Assembly (NCBI GenBank): GCA_029237695.1
Contig: CM055280.1
Span: 31,771,616-31,835,615, forward strand
Length of the DNA stretch: 64,000 nt
Source of the DNA: Conchocele bisecta
Lineage: Eukaryota > Mollusca > Bivalvia > Lucinida > Thyasiridae
Reading direction: 5' to 3'
Shown: positions 54,028 to 64,000 of the stretch, piece after piece
Position numbering within the stretch: position 1 is the first letter of the stretch
Layout of the letters: each line of letters starts with the position of its first letter
The notes under the pieces: model-generated
The model's input: only the letters and a program-made list of their open reading frames with translations
The model's database searches: none
Told to the model about the DNA's origin: nothing
Made by a program: the position numbers and the translations under genes

Positions 54028-54215
54028 TGTAAATGCTCTGATTTAACGACGGCACTGGCCTTTAAGTCCCGTCCGATAGGACTAGAATAGCACGAAGTTA
54101 TCTTGCCAGAGGACACACCAAATCTGCCACTCAGAGCAGGTCGATGTGGAAATCGAACCACGGGTCTCCCGATCCGCAGTCCGACGCTCTACCTACTCAG
54201 CTAATCCGGCCACTA
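54028..54215 (-). repeat. tRNA-derived SINE, full head
   Basis: On the minus strand the head reads AGTGGCCGGATTAGCTGAGT with box A TTAGCTGAGTAGG (54192-54204) and box B GGTTCGATTTCC (54148-54159), spaced as in tRNAs. The body (AGCACGAAGTT in plus orientation, CGGACGGGAC on minus) is shared with 15520-15700. The anticodon region is not well paired, so it is a SINE and not a functional tRNA gene. Confidence 0.75.
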
Positions 54216-55299
54216 AAAACAATCTACCACAGTCCATTCCAGTTATTTAGAGTTGAAAATGTTTAAGGAGCTAACAACATGCGCAAGTCACAAACAAATA
54301 ATAGTTTCCAGGGTCCTCTCATACATTAAAGATCAATAAAACATTTATTGTAATGATATAATTTGATAATATTAAATGAATGCTGAAAACCGCATGCAAA
54401 AATGCCAAATATTTCCAAAGTTACAAAGTTTTGAAAGTTTTAATTAGCTGAAATATGTGCGTTCCAATATGACGTCATCAATGATCAATTATTTTTAAAA
54501 TTATTTATATTAACTCTAATGTATTTGTCCTGATTATTTTATATGCAATTAACAATGTGTTAGCAAAAAAAAAATATATAAAAAAAAAATATTTGTTATT
54601 TTCATTCATTTGTTTTTTAATGTATTTTTTAGCCTAGAAACATATGTGATCTTATTTTTCTTGGGTTTCTTGGTTATTTATCTCAGGTGCTTGCATAGCG
54701 CACAACCATGGCTCAGCATTATCAAACGCCTGATTTATAGAAAAACATCTCTAAACCTTATCAATGATCCGCGACCATTTACGCGATCGTTACATGATTA
54801 TGATTATGCAATCTTGTTTTATCATCTGGTTAAAACTAAAGGTATTTGAAAATCAACGGCATGCGTTGCAACTTAATTGCACAGATGAATAACTCATATT
54901 GATAGTAATCTGGACACACTTCCCTATTGATGTTTCGGAATGCAAGATGTCAGAGAGGTGAGAGAGGTATTTTTTTTTACTATGCATTGTATCGTTGAAA
55001 CCCTATGCTCTTAAACCAACCTAGCTGTATAATGTCCACCTGCCTAGCTGTATACTGTCCACAAATAGTCATGCTCTCAGAAACAAAAAAGATATTCATT
55101 CAAAGTTCAAAACCAAGTGATTCGGAAGTTTTCACGTAGGTAACACTCTCAAATATAGGTCAATTTCGCAGGTAGGAAACTTGTATCATCCGAGTTTTAA
55201 ACGCGAATACACATGCAAACGTACATATACGTAACGGACACATTTTGATAGTCCTCTAATGCTTAAATGTGGATATACAATTCATTTGTGGCTGTGACT
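54216..55299. other. Gene-free intergenic DNA
   Basis: A 79-codon ORF at 54610 starts with a hydrophobic segment but has no domain pattern. I do not annotate it. Confidence 0.3.
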
Positions 55300-55540
55300 G
55301 GAAAATAATGGGGTGTATGGGATTTGTGACCAGTGTTGCTCCTGACCAGATATCAGACTCCTGTAGCCTGATAACAATCTGCACTGCTTGTTAGAAGCAT
55401 GACGGGTGTTTAATTGATGGCATGCAAACAGTGCAGATCCCGATCAGACTGTGCGGATGCACAGACTGACCTGGATCTACACTGGTCGTAATGCTGATAA
55501 GACCCATTTCTCGAGTAACAGCCACATACATTGTATCATG
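55300..55540. repeat. CAGCCTG/CCGCACAG-family repeat copy
   Basis: GACTGGAAAATAATGGGGTG ... GTGACCAGTG and ACACTGGTCG ... are inverted ends. The centre contains GATCAGACTGTGCGGATGCAC. A further decayed half follows at 55775-55940. Confidence 0.6.
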
Positions 55541-55594
55541 GTATTCTGCAACACGAATCTATGGAACGTCACTATTGTGGCGCAAACACATTTG

Positions 55595-55745
55595 TTGTAC
55601 ACCATCGTTTGCGCTAATCTTGCCAATATTTGAATTTATTGTTTATACTTGAATATTGTGCTTGAAAATCAAGCGGCTTGACTGACTGAGCCTGAGCTGT
55701 AGCACAGCAAATCAATCTGCTTGATTGATTGCAAGTAGATATGGT
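55595..55745. repeat. CAATCAAGC MITE copy, right end lost
   Basis: ACACCATCGTTTGCGCTAAT at the left; centre AATCAAGCGGCTTGACTGAC / GCTGTAGCACAGCAAATCAA. Confidence 0.6.
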
Positions 55746-57049
55746 CAATACATGTTCTTAAATGCACTGTCAACTGTGGCTTTGACAGTCTGATCGGGAT
55801 CTTCACTGTTCGCTATTCCATCAAAGAAACACATTTCATGCTTCTAACATGTCGTGATGATGCTACCGAAGTGTACTGTTTGATCAGGAGCTACACTTGT
55901 CAAAAATAAAAAAAATCCCATAAGCCCCATTTTATCCAGTCCCAGCCAACAAATGATGTGTAACTATTTAAATAAATTGCTGTCTCTTCATACACTGCAA
56001 GTGACCTATATCAACCAATCGCAATGATCTCGTGGAATAATCTTCCAATACCACAATTAGAAAAGGTTTCCAATAAAGAAAATAGTTTATGAATTATGAA
56101 AATAATATAAATTAAATTAGTAGCCATCGATTTCAGAAAAAAAAACTAGCGTTTGCAAAGTTATTTGTCAATATTATACTTTTCTTTTCATTACACTTTG
56201 ATATTTGTTCAGGTAACATGATACAAATCATGCAATTAAAATAGTTTGTTTTACTAATATATTTCTGAATCATCACTTTATGTGAATATCTGAAACTTAA
56301 AACCTTCAAACATTGTTTTGTATCCGCATTTGTATCCTGACAAATCAGGCTTGATTCCTGGTACCTAGGCTGCGTTATCTTCAGAGCCACTGGGAGCCAC
56401 TGGGAGTGGAACTTTGTGAAGTCATGCTTTCTTTGATCTTCCGAATGTGTGGATTACATACATCATTGTACCTGGTTAATAATAATAATAATAATAATGC
56501 TTATACTATTGGGAAATTGTAATATTTTTTTCAATGCGATATACATCTGTAAGTTAATTAGAATTTCAGTTATTCTCGATTCTCACTGTATTGGAATGAA
56601 TTATAATTTGCAGAATAATGTTGACTACTGAAAGGCATGCGACTGTCACGGTGAAGGTAGTGAAGGAGAATCGATCGTACAAGGGCGCGTATTTATTAAT
56701 GCATATTTTGTATTGTTTTCTGATTGTTGTCACCATTTTACCACCCCTGCTGCATGTACGGGCTATTCACCTATCGATATGGCCGTACCCGTTATTGAAA
56801 TACGTAAATACAGACATTTGTTGCTTTTAAAACGCAATGATTATCCTAACATTCGCAGAGGATCGAGGTGGTAATCGAACTCCCGATCCATCATTGTTTA
56901 CCAGACAACCACGGCTAAACTTGCACAAGAGTTCTCACGCTACTAGTATTTTATTTAATGCTCTATTTGGATGATTTCTTTTTTAATAACAGGATTAACC
57001 ATTTCTGGATAGGATAGACTACTTTTAAGCAAGAAACATGTACATCTTC
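55746..57049. other. Gene-free; possible intronic DNA of the minus-strand gene starting at 57627
   Basis: No exon recognised on the minus strand. A B-box-like GGTAATCGAACTCCCGATCC at 56870 is a SINE crumb. If the exon at 57549-57627 is real, its intron runs leftward through this DNA. Confidence 0.35.
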
Positions 57050-57330
57050 TGTGTCGTATCTTCAATAATAAATATACGTCATTAATATAATTGTATTTTA
57101 GCTTTTGTCGCTAAAAAAATAGCTAGTCGCTATTAATTTGCACCAGGGCACTCACGCTACTACTTTTGTTTATTTCTTGATGTATTTAGGTTATCACTAT
57201 TGTAATAACACGAGTAACCATTTCCTGATAGCATAGACCACTTTTAAGCAAGAAATATGTACATTTTATGTTTCATATCTTTAATAACAGTATTACACAT
57301 ATACATCATTAATATTGCATTTTAGCCATT
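57050..57330. repeat. Two-copy direct duplication
   Basis: ACCATTTCTGGATAGGATAG with CTTTTAAGCAAGAAACATGT (from 56998) recurs at about 57218 (ACCATTTCCTGATAGCATAG, CTTTTAAGCAAGAAATATGT), offset about 220 bp, with moderate divergence. Confidence 0.65.
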
Positions 57331-57548
57331 TTCGAAAAGGCGCGAATTCGCCTGCTGGTATTACAATGTTTAATCGTGCAAGGTAGTGACACGCGGATGC
57401 GTCAACTGGTATACAATGTGGCACACCAGGTATTCCGACATAACGCTAGGTATAGTAACCTGCATACCATCAATTCTTGGCTGTAATCAGTAAACAACGA
57501 TTTCAATTAGATTACATAACAGGTAACTGAATGTAGTAATTAGCTTAC

Positions 57549-57627
57549 CTGCACCATTGGACGTCAGAACAGCCACCAAGCAAAACAGTGCTGAAAATCC
57601 TTTAATATAATACTCCATCGCCAACAT
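57549..57627 (-). CDS. First exon of a secreted or membrane protein: signal peptide plus splice donor
   Basis: ATG 57625-57627 opens a 26-codon signal-peptide-like sequence: short N terminus, K-G-F then a hydrophobic core S-A-L-F-C-L-V-A-V-L, and a small-residue cleavage region T-S-N-G-A. After one further base the exon meets GTAAGC (57548-57543), a consensus donor, giving a phase 1 intron, as is common after signal-peptide exons. A TATA-like TATAAAT lies 84 bases upstream of the ATG. A second in-frame ATG is codon 4. The rest of the gene would lie leftward and I could not find it, so the protein family is unknown. Confidence 0.55.
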
Positions 57628-57710
57628 ATTCCTTGTCCCAACACGGATTGCTTGTCAATGAATATTCTGAGGTCGACAGGCGGAATGGGCTGATTGGCGC
57701 AACCCGATAC

Positions 57711-57717
57711 ATTTATA
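57711..57717 (-). promoter_or_regulatory. Candidate TATA box for the signal-peptide exon
   Basis: Minus-strand CTATAAATGTATCGGG. With the usual spacing, transcription would start near 57685, leaving a 5' UTR of about 58 bases. Supported only by motif and position. Confidence 0.4.
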
Positions 57718-57984
57718 GATTAAATGAAAATGGTATCTACGGCGAATCAAAACAAACATCGACACGTATGCAAATTCAGCTGAATTTAGCACCCGGCATA
57801 TTGTTCTCTTCAAGACCAAAGTCCGTCTTAAAATTAATCCGCGAAAGAAAATAGTCCCTCGCACTCGAATGATTTAGAGTTCGTTGCACAATCATTGTAA
57901 CACCCATGCGCATGTCCTCTTTAGTAGTTTTCCGGATCAAATTACAAAAGATCGTGTTTTGTTTAGATATAGTCTTTGTACATA

Positions 57985-58200
57985 CTTACACCACCACCTA
58001 AGTTAATCTTGCAACAATAGTCTTTTTATTTGAAAATACTAGAATACTAGTACTATGCTGAAATCAAGCAGCTTGATTGGCCATGTTGGCTGAGCTTAAG
58101 CTATAACACAGCTCATGCTCAAACTTTCAAACTTCTTGATCACCGTTTGAGATTGCCAATATACGTTCAACAACGTTGACATCTGCGCATAACAAAGGCG
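57985..58200. repeat. CAATCAAGC MITE copy
   Basis: ACACCACCACCTAAGTTAATCT at the left, AAATCAAGCAGCTTGATTGG in the centre. The right arm is degenerate. Confidence 0.55.
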
Positions 58201-58664
58201 TTGTGCTTAATTATGCTAAACATAACTATAAGATGACAATTAATAATTTTAAAACCACCGGTTTTGCGCTTTTGTACATGTAGCAATGCGCTTGCGCGTG
58301 TATGTTAGGGGAAATGCTGCACCATGCAAAGCACGGAGTTTTGAAGGTCAAAAACAGTTTGCAAACGTGACTATATATATAGGGATTTGATTAGCTAATA
58401 CATGTAAGTATATACGAAACGCGCAATTGGGCCACGTATGGGACACGTTTGTACCACGTTCATGTCTAGATTCCAATGGGAATACAAACACAAACGTTAT
58501 ACAGTCAAACCTCTCTAAACCGGACACGCTGGGAGGTCCCCATGGTGTCCGGCTTGAAGATAAGATGTGTTTTCTTTGTGTTCGGTTTAGGGAGGTTCCA
58601 CTGTAGTACATGCCCATGCTGATACATGTACCATCCAGGGAATAATAATAAAAAAACGGAAATG
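58201..58664. other. Gene-free; contains a CTCTCTAAACCGGACAC repeat terminus
   Basis: 58503-58605 reads ACAGTCAAACCTCTCTAAACC ... GGTTTAGGGAGGTTCCACTGT, a hairpin about 100 bp long that resembles the ends of Tc1/mariner-related non-autonomous elements. Nothing else recognised. Confidence 0.4.
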
Positions 58665-58885
58665 TGGCTGTCACTGGAGAAATGGAGCTTTATGAGATTT
58701 GTGACCAGTGTATCACCTGATCAAATAGTCACACTCCTGTATGCTGATAACACTATATCGTCCTTGTTTGAAGGATGACATGTGTTTAATTTATTGAATG
58801 GAGAACAATGCAGATCCTGATCAGACTGTGCGGATGCACAGGCTGCTGATCTGGATCTACACTGGTCGTAAAACCCATAAGTGCC
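58665..58885. repeat. CAGCCTG/CCGCACAG-family repeat copy
   Basis: CACTGGAGAAATGGAGCTTTATG at the left, GATCAGACTGTGCGGATGCAC then CACTGGTCGTAAAACCCATAAG at the right, inverted. Confidence 0.6.
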
Positions 58886-59104
58886 ACAAATAAGTTGTGT
58901 TAAATTCCAAATGTCATTAAGATGACCTCCTCACGTAACATTCAGATAATTATGGGCGGTAGGAACGCAACCTGCTCAATGCTGTCTATCGGCAACAGTA
59001 ATTAGTTCCAATTGTATAGCACGCGGAGGAATACAAATGCTGTTTGGTTCGCTGTCTCGTTTTTAGTTCGAACGGTTCATTGCACGATTGAATTTTCCGG
59101 GTCA

Positions 59105-59290
59105 GATTACACCACCAGCTGCGCAAATCTTGTGAATGTATTTATTTTATCATTTCAAAATACTTGAATATAGTGCTTGAAATCAAGCAGCTTGATTGTC
59201 TGAGCATGATATGTTCAACAGCTCAGGCTCCGCCAATCAACCGGCTTGGTTGTGAATTGAGATCGCCAATAATTGTTCACAATAAAGGCT
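59105..59290. repeat. CAATCAAGC MITE copy
   Basis: ACACCACCAGCTGCGCAAAT at the left; centre AAATCAAGCAGCTTGATTGT and CAGCTCAGGCTCCGCCAATCAA. Confidence 0.6.
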
Positions 59291-60714
59291 TCTTTTTAGT
59301 TGGTGAAATTATATTATTACGAAAAATAAATGGGGGAAAGGGAGGCGGAGGAGCTTGGGCAGGAGTCAAAAAACGAAAAAAATAAACAGGAAATTGACTC
59401 CGAAACCTGGCTAGATAGCTTGGAAATTATCAAACTAAAAAAACACAACTCAAATTTTCAAAATTATTCTACCAGGCTCGTTCACAAATTTTACTAAAAT
59501 TTAATATTATCGAAAACATTATTGTTTTTGCCTTGTTTATATAGCCATACAATTTGGACAGGAAACTGAAAGTACAATGTAGGTGACCATCACAACTACG
59601 ATGTAGTTATGCAACGAAAATAGTTTAATGTTTTGTGTTGAATTCGAAAATTAAAAGTGCCGCCAAAGGGATATCAGAACACTTTGACAATCAATAGACT
59701 TCTTTAGATTGCCGTGATAAATATGCATAACAAATTTTGATAACGAATGCGAAAATTAAGGTTAGATAAGTCAGCAGAATCTTTTGAAAGTCAATACCGT
59801 AACGATATTTTCCTCTTGCCGTGATAAACATGCATGCCAACTTTGGCTACGATCCGTCAAGTAAAACCCTAGCTAGTTATTGCATGGACAGTGCCAATAC
59901 ATGTACATAATATATGTACGTTCCGTTTCTTTCAAAACGGGCGCATGCAATGAGGGATCACAGCTAGTTATCTCCCGTTGAATATATTTATAGAACCCCG
60001 GTCCAATTTGTGTAGTTTAGGGCCTTATTGCTTGTAAAAAGGGCGAATGTAGCATGATATGTTGTGAAAAGGAGTCAATATAATAATGATTTCTACTAGT
60101 GTTGATCCAGATCATTCTACATGTCAAAGCAATCTGATCTGGGATTAAATCATTTGCCAGATTCATATTTTCACACTTATTAATGTTATTGCAATCAGTG
60201 TATACTCAGATCAGACTACACAGATGTACAGTCTGATATGGGTCTACGCTGTTCGCAAAACTCATTGTTTGTGCTATTCAGTAAGAAATAAGCGTTTAAA
60301 TACAGCAGAGAACCGGATCTCTATAAATAGATTTGCAAAGGGAAATAACTACGATCTCTCTTTCACAACTGATATGTATATATTGACATTGCGAAATGGT
60401 CCGAGGTTAGAAGGAAAAATGCACACATGTGTTCATTATAATGATGTTAACAATTTGCCATTACATTGTATTCTATGTATTAGCAGTGGTTGTACAACAA
60501 AAGACTGTGTAGTGCGTTCAGAATGTCATAAAAACGCCTTGATATAATTAAAGATTTGTCAGGTAATTAGGTTGTAATTATAAACCATAAGTACAGATAC
60601 GTTTTTTTTTTAAATTGGTATTGGTCTCGAAGGTAATTGCGTAACATTAAACAGTAGACATGAATGATGTGTTTTTCTTTTCTTGTCTTTATTGCATAAA
60701 ATATGCTCTAGCAC
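59291..60714. other. Gene-free intergenic DNA with repeat fragments
   Basis: 59945-60030 (GCAATGAGGGATCACAGCTA, TATTTATAGAACCCCGGTCC) recurs at about 61486-61560 and 62500-62600. 60195-60260 is a piece of the CAGCCTG family. The 107-codon ORF at 60224 spans repeat junctions and is not annotated. Confidence 0.4.
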
Positions 60715-60965
60715 TGTAATAACACAGTGTAATAAATATTATAATACACTAGTGCAATACATATGAAAATTAGCTGGTTACATAAAACTGGTTTGTTGAC
60801 CAATACAGGTTCAATGTATTATGATGTACTTATGCAATAAATGGAATCTAACATTTGTGATGATTTAATATGATATTTATTAAACTCGTTGACTGATTTC
60901 ATAGGAAACTCGGCACAGTCAGTTTCTTATGGAATCAGTAAGCTCGCGTAATAAATAACATGTTA
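60715..60965. repeat. Dispersed repeat copy (family of 15215-15490)
   Basis: Same order of words as at 15215, ending with the short hairpin CTGATTTCATAGGAAACTCGG / CAGTTTCTTATGGAATCAG. Confidence 0.65.
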
Positions 60966-61148
60966 AATCATCACTCATGTAATATCCTCTATATATCCAA
61001 AAACATTTGGTCTAGGAATCCACGCACTTTAAACAGACCAAATGTTGTTTCTTACTACAATAAATGCAATAACCCATGTTTTTGTCGCGCCCACTTGCGG
61101 AAAGCGCGATATAGTTGGCACTTTGGCGTACGTACGTACGTGTGTCCG

Positions 61149-61415
61149 GTTAAAGTTTTTGGTTAAGTTGTTTTAAGTTTTTTGGTTAATGTTTTTGGTT
61201 GAGTTCTTTGGTTAAAGTGTTTGGTTAAGTTTTGTGGTTAAGTTTTTTGGTTAAAGTTTTTCGTTATACTATATCTCTGCAACTGCTTTGCCCATTACCT
61301 TGAAACTTCACACATGTGTTTATCATCATCTATATTTTCATTCTACCCCCCTCCCGTAAGTTTTTTGGTTAAAGTTTTTGGTTAAGTTTTTTGGTTAAGT
61401 TTTTCGTTAAACTAT
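61149..61415 (+). repeat. TTTTTGGTTAAG minisatellite in two blocks
   Basis: A 12-13 bp unit (AAGTTTTTTGGTT and variants) repeated about nine times at 61149-61270 and about four times at 61358-61415, split by about 90 bp of unique sequence. Confidence 0.85.
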
Positions 61416-61662
61416 ATCTTTTTTTAGTGTCCATGCCTCGCCACAAGGCGTGACATGCAGGCCGCGGCCATCTAGTATTCCTAAATGAGGGATCATAGCT
61501 AGTTATTTCACTTTGCAAAACTATTTATAGAGATCCAGTCCTTTGCTGTATGTCACCGCTTATTTCTTACTTAATTGCACAAATCAGATCAGATCTGACT
61601 GTGCAGTCTGGTCTGAGTCTACACGGATTGCAATAACATTAACAAGTGACTAACATGTTCGT

Positions 61663-61866
61663 AAGTGCAAAATGATGATAGTCTGTAAATTTCACATTAA
61701 CAATGTTTTCTTGTAAACAATTATTGGATTTACATTTATTGAGCATAGGCTGCATATGCAGCCTGTGCTCAATAAATGTAAATCCATCAATTGAAAATTT
61801 CAGACTATCCTAAATTTGCACTTACGAACATTTGAGTCGTACGAAATTTAGTGAAACGGGCCCCTG
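61663..61866. repeat. Fold-back element with a 62-base near-perfect core palindrome
   Basis: Outer arms CGTAAGTGCAAA / TTTGCACTTACG. The core 61725-61786 is TGGATTTACATTTATTGAGC ... around GGCTGCATATGCAGCC, 30 of 31 arm positions paired by my reading. The right flank GTGAAACGGGCCCCTG matches the GGGGCCCGTTTCACAA terminus at 63690. Confidence 0.8.
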
Positions 61867-62014
61867 TTGCATGACATATTTCTAATACTTGTATTGCTAG
61901 GATTAAAACTATTCTTCTCTGTGGAGATTTTTAACTATCAAAATTGGCCCACCGTATCAAATGGAAACTCGTTTGAGATCCTCAATATATCGAGAAAAAT
62001 ATTGTGTTTTGCAT

Positions 62015-62420
62015 TGTCCAAGGTGCATGATCACGTGGTTACAACAACAACAAAGTGTTGAAAGCGCGCCCACTTCAAAATAAGTATTATTTGACATTTT
62101 CCTTAATAGGCAACGGATTTTGATGAAATATGGCGCTGCATTTGGTGGTCCCGTTAGTTCGGCACATACTTATGTCGTTTTTGCGAAGAATCGATTTCCG
62201 TGTCAGTAGACAGAAATCGATTCTTCGCAAAAACGACAGAAGTTTGAGTGAAAGTACCGATACCACCAAATGCAGCGTAAGAAGACGCGTTTGATGCGCC
62301 ATATTTCATCAAAATGCGTTGCATAATAAAATAATACGTAATTTGAATCGGAGGGCTTCTGGAAATTTCAGTACTTTTTGTTGTTGTTGTCGTAACCACG
62401 TGATCATGCACCTTGTTGTC
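62015..62420. repeat. Fold-back element (copy of 45395-45715)
   Basis: Outer ends CAAGGTGCATGATCACGTGG and CCACGTGATCATGCACCTTG are exactly inverted, with GTTACAACAACAACAAAG inside. The core GTTTTTGCGAAGAATCGATT is mirrored by AATCGATTCTTCGCAAAAAC. Confidence 0.85.
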
Positions 62421-63559
62421 TATATAGCCGAATTAATGTAGAATACCGAATACAGTAGGTCTGTATAGACAAAGGCACAGTCGGTTTATGGATTACAATG
62501 AGGGATCGTATATATTTCCCGTTGCAAATCTATTCACAGAAACCCGGTCCTATCATTTATTTTAGCGTTTATTTCTTATTGTTTCGTGCAAACATTAAGA
62601 CGGCGAACAAGGAAGACGCTACGATCCCTCATATAATATTATGTGCAGTCTGATCTGAGTCTCAACTGTTTGCAATAAAATGAATAAGTGTGAAAATATT
62701 GACTTAAGAAATAGCGGACATTTGTCAAACTGGCTGTCAAATATATAGAGAATAGCAGACTAGTGTCTGTTTCACGAAAGTTGCCAACATTTTACGGCTA
62801 TATAAACAGTGCAAAAAAAAAATTCTTGTTGATAATGCTAAATTTTATAAAAATTTACAAATGAGGCTTCTTTTTATTTTGTGGAATTTGGTCCAATATT
62901 CATTTTATTACGAAAAACCAATTTCCCCATGTTAAATCCCCATAGATATCTTCACAGATATTGAAGATGGCTATTTGGATTTAACATGGGGATTTATTTC
63001 TAATGTCAGAAATAGTGGACCGATTTTCAAAATTTAACTTTTGTTTACTTAGTTAGATCGTTTCCAAGATATCTAGTCAGGTTTCCGAGTCAATTTACAA
63101 ATGTTTTCCTCCTACCATAATTCCTCTACCTCTTTCCCCCCCCCCCACCCCCCATATTTGACCAAATTTCCCGAAATAAAAAGAAGGCTCATTCTTAAAT
63201 TTTGATAAAATTTAATATGATCGAACGAAATGTTTTTGCATTGTTTATGTAGCTGTAAAATTTGGGCAGGTTTCGTGAAGCAGACGAGTGTCCTTTGTTT
63301 ATCAGGTAATCCAAATGTAAGGTAATCGATATCATTCATATTGTAGTAACGCACATGCAGTTCAATTGTGCACTTAAAATTGAACATTTCTTTCAGATGT
63401 AACACACCTTTACCATACTTAATGTTTGCACAATGCACGCTGTTATTTGTATTGTACGCATCTGTATAATTGTGTACATTTACGTCTGATAACAATGCCA
63501 ATCAATGCGTGGGGTAATGGTGAATGAATGTTAATTTTGCCACAAATAATATATGAGAG
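62421..63559. other. Gene-free intergenic DNA with repeat crumbs
   Basis: 62940-63000 has an ATGTTAAATCCCCATA / AACATGGGGATT inversion. A C-run lies at about 63138-63153. 63478-63535 is a crumb of the TTAA MITE (GTGGGGTAATGGTGAATGAA). No gene recognised. Confidence 0.4.
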
Positions 63560-63660
63560 AACGAATTGTCATATCGTGGGATACGAATTGTTAATTTGAG
63601 GGAACGAATTGTTATATCGTGGGGACGAATTAAGAAAAAATCCATGTCACCTGTGGGGCT
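63560..63660. repeat. Reverse fragment of the 51830-52160 minisatellite
   Basis: GAGGGAACGAATTGTTATATCG units followed by CCATGTCACCTGTGGGGCTC, the reverse complement of the order at 51830. Confidence 0.75.
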
Positions 63661-64000
63661 CCGTACAAAACGATAGGCAACCAGGAACAGGGGCCCGTTT
63701 CACAACGAACTAAGCAAGTACTTTTGTCATAAGTTATAACTTAAGTCCGAAGTACGTGCTTAGTCCGTTTCACAAACAAATCTTAGCAAGAGCGACAATA
63801 GAAATTTACGATGGAAAACTAAGACAAGTAGCTAGCAGTCTTAAGTTATAACTTAAATATTTAAGACGGAACATATGAAATAAACAAAGATGGCTACACC
63901 CATGTGAGCCGAGGAGGAGAAAACAATTCACTGACAGCAGGTAACTGTTTTGTTCATACATACTATGTGCCATATAAACCATATATGCTTATATATAGAT
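63661..64000. other. Start of a further repeat with GGGGCCCGTTTCACAA end
   Basis: GGGGCCCGTTTCACAA at about 63689 begins a segment with TTAAGTTATAACTTAA-type inversions (63736 and 63842). Its other end may be beyond the window. No gene. Confidence 0.4.

Noticed and set aside
54128..54215. Functional tRNA gene on the minus strand
   Set aside because: Good A and B boxes but poor anticodon-stem pairing, and it is fused to a SINE body that recurs at 15520.
56133..56390. Minus-strand ORF as a second exon of the signal-peptide gene
   Set aside because: No acceptor in the right phase, and the sequence does not resemble a domain.
60224..60547. 107-residue ORF
   Set aside because: Spans junctions of dispersed repeats and has no domain pattern.

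Overview
The window looks like AT-rich, repeat-packed intergenic DNA from a mollusc, most probably a bivalve. The evidence is the dense mix of fold-back MITEs, tRNA-derived SINEs and short satellites, with several repeat motifs I associate with bivalve genomes (for example hairpins built on CAGCCTGTGCATCCGCACAG). This taxonomic reading is from memory, not from a search. No complete host gene is visible. The best host coding evidence is one signal-peptide exon on the minus strand at 57549-57627, plus a decayed PHD-finger-like frame near 8.25-8.53 kb.

Layout. 1-5631: the end of a 41-bp satellite array with higher-order structure. 5.6-23.65 kb: host intergenic DNA with MITEs, SINE-like copies, several near-perfect hairpins, a complex satellite of about 220 bp (17.4-19.8 kb) and a cluster of CCATGG palindromes (21.4-21.8 kb). 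23653-41687: an 18.0-kb Polinton/Maverick element. 41.7-64 kb: more host intergenic DNA with MITE families (some shared with the left side), a 190-bp tandem repeat, two SINE-type copies and the signal-peptide exon.

The Polinton is the main content. It has 354-bp terminal inverted repeats (350/354 identical, no gaps), AG...CT termini and a short target duplication. Left to right it carries: a two-zinc-finger/coiled-coil gene whose 3' end lies inside the left TIR (-); protein-primed family B DNA polymerase (+); retrovirus-like DDE integrase (-); a minus-strand row of small conserved Polinton proteins; the A32/FtsK-HerA packaging ATPase (-); a major-capsid-like gene (-); a membrane-active-looking protein (+); a large conserved protein of unknown role (-); a penton-like candidate (+); a coiled-coil fibre with a C-terminal beta-rich head (+); a two-TM protein (+, broken); and a duplicated small gene at the right end (-). 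Together these would supply replication (PolB), integration (INT), packaging (ATPase) and virion structure.

The element appears young, because its TIRs are 98.9% identical, yet it is unevenly damaged. PolB has around ten frame breaks and INT, ATPase, MCP and the 2TM gene one to three or more each. The inner membrane-active gene, the penton-like gene, the fibre gene and two small virion-type genes are open from end to end. That contrast, the fibre gene, a dispersed CCAATT/AATTGG near-palindrome through the capsid block, and the zinc-finger gene copied into the TIR are the observations I would follow first.
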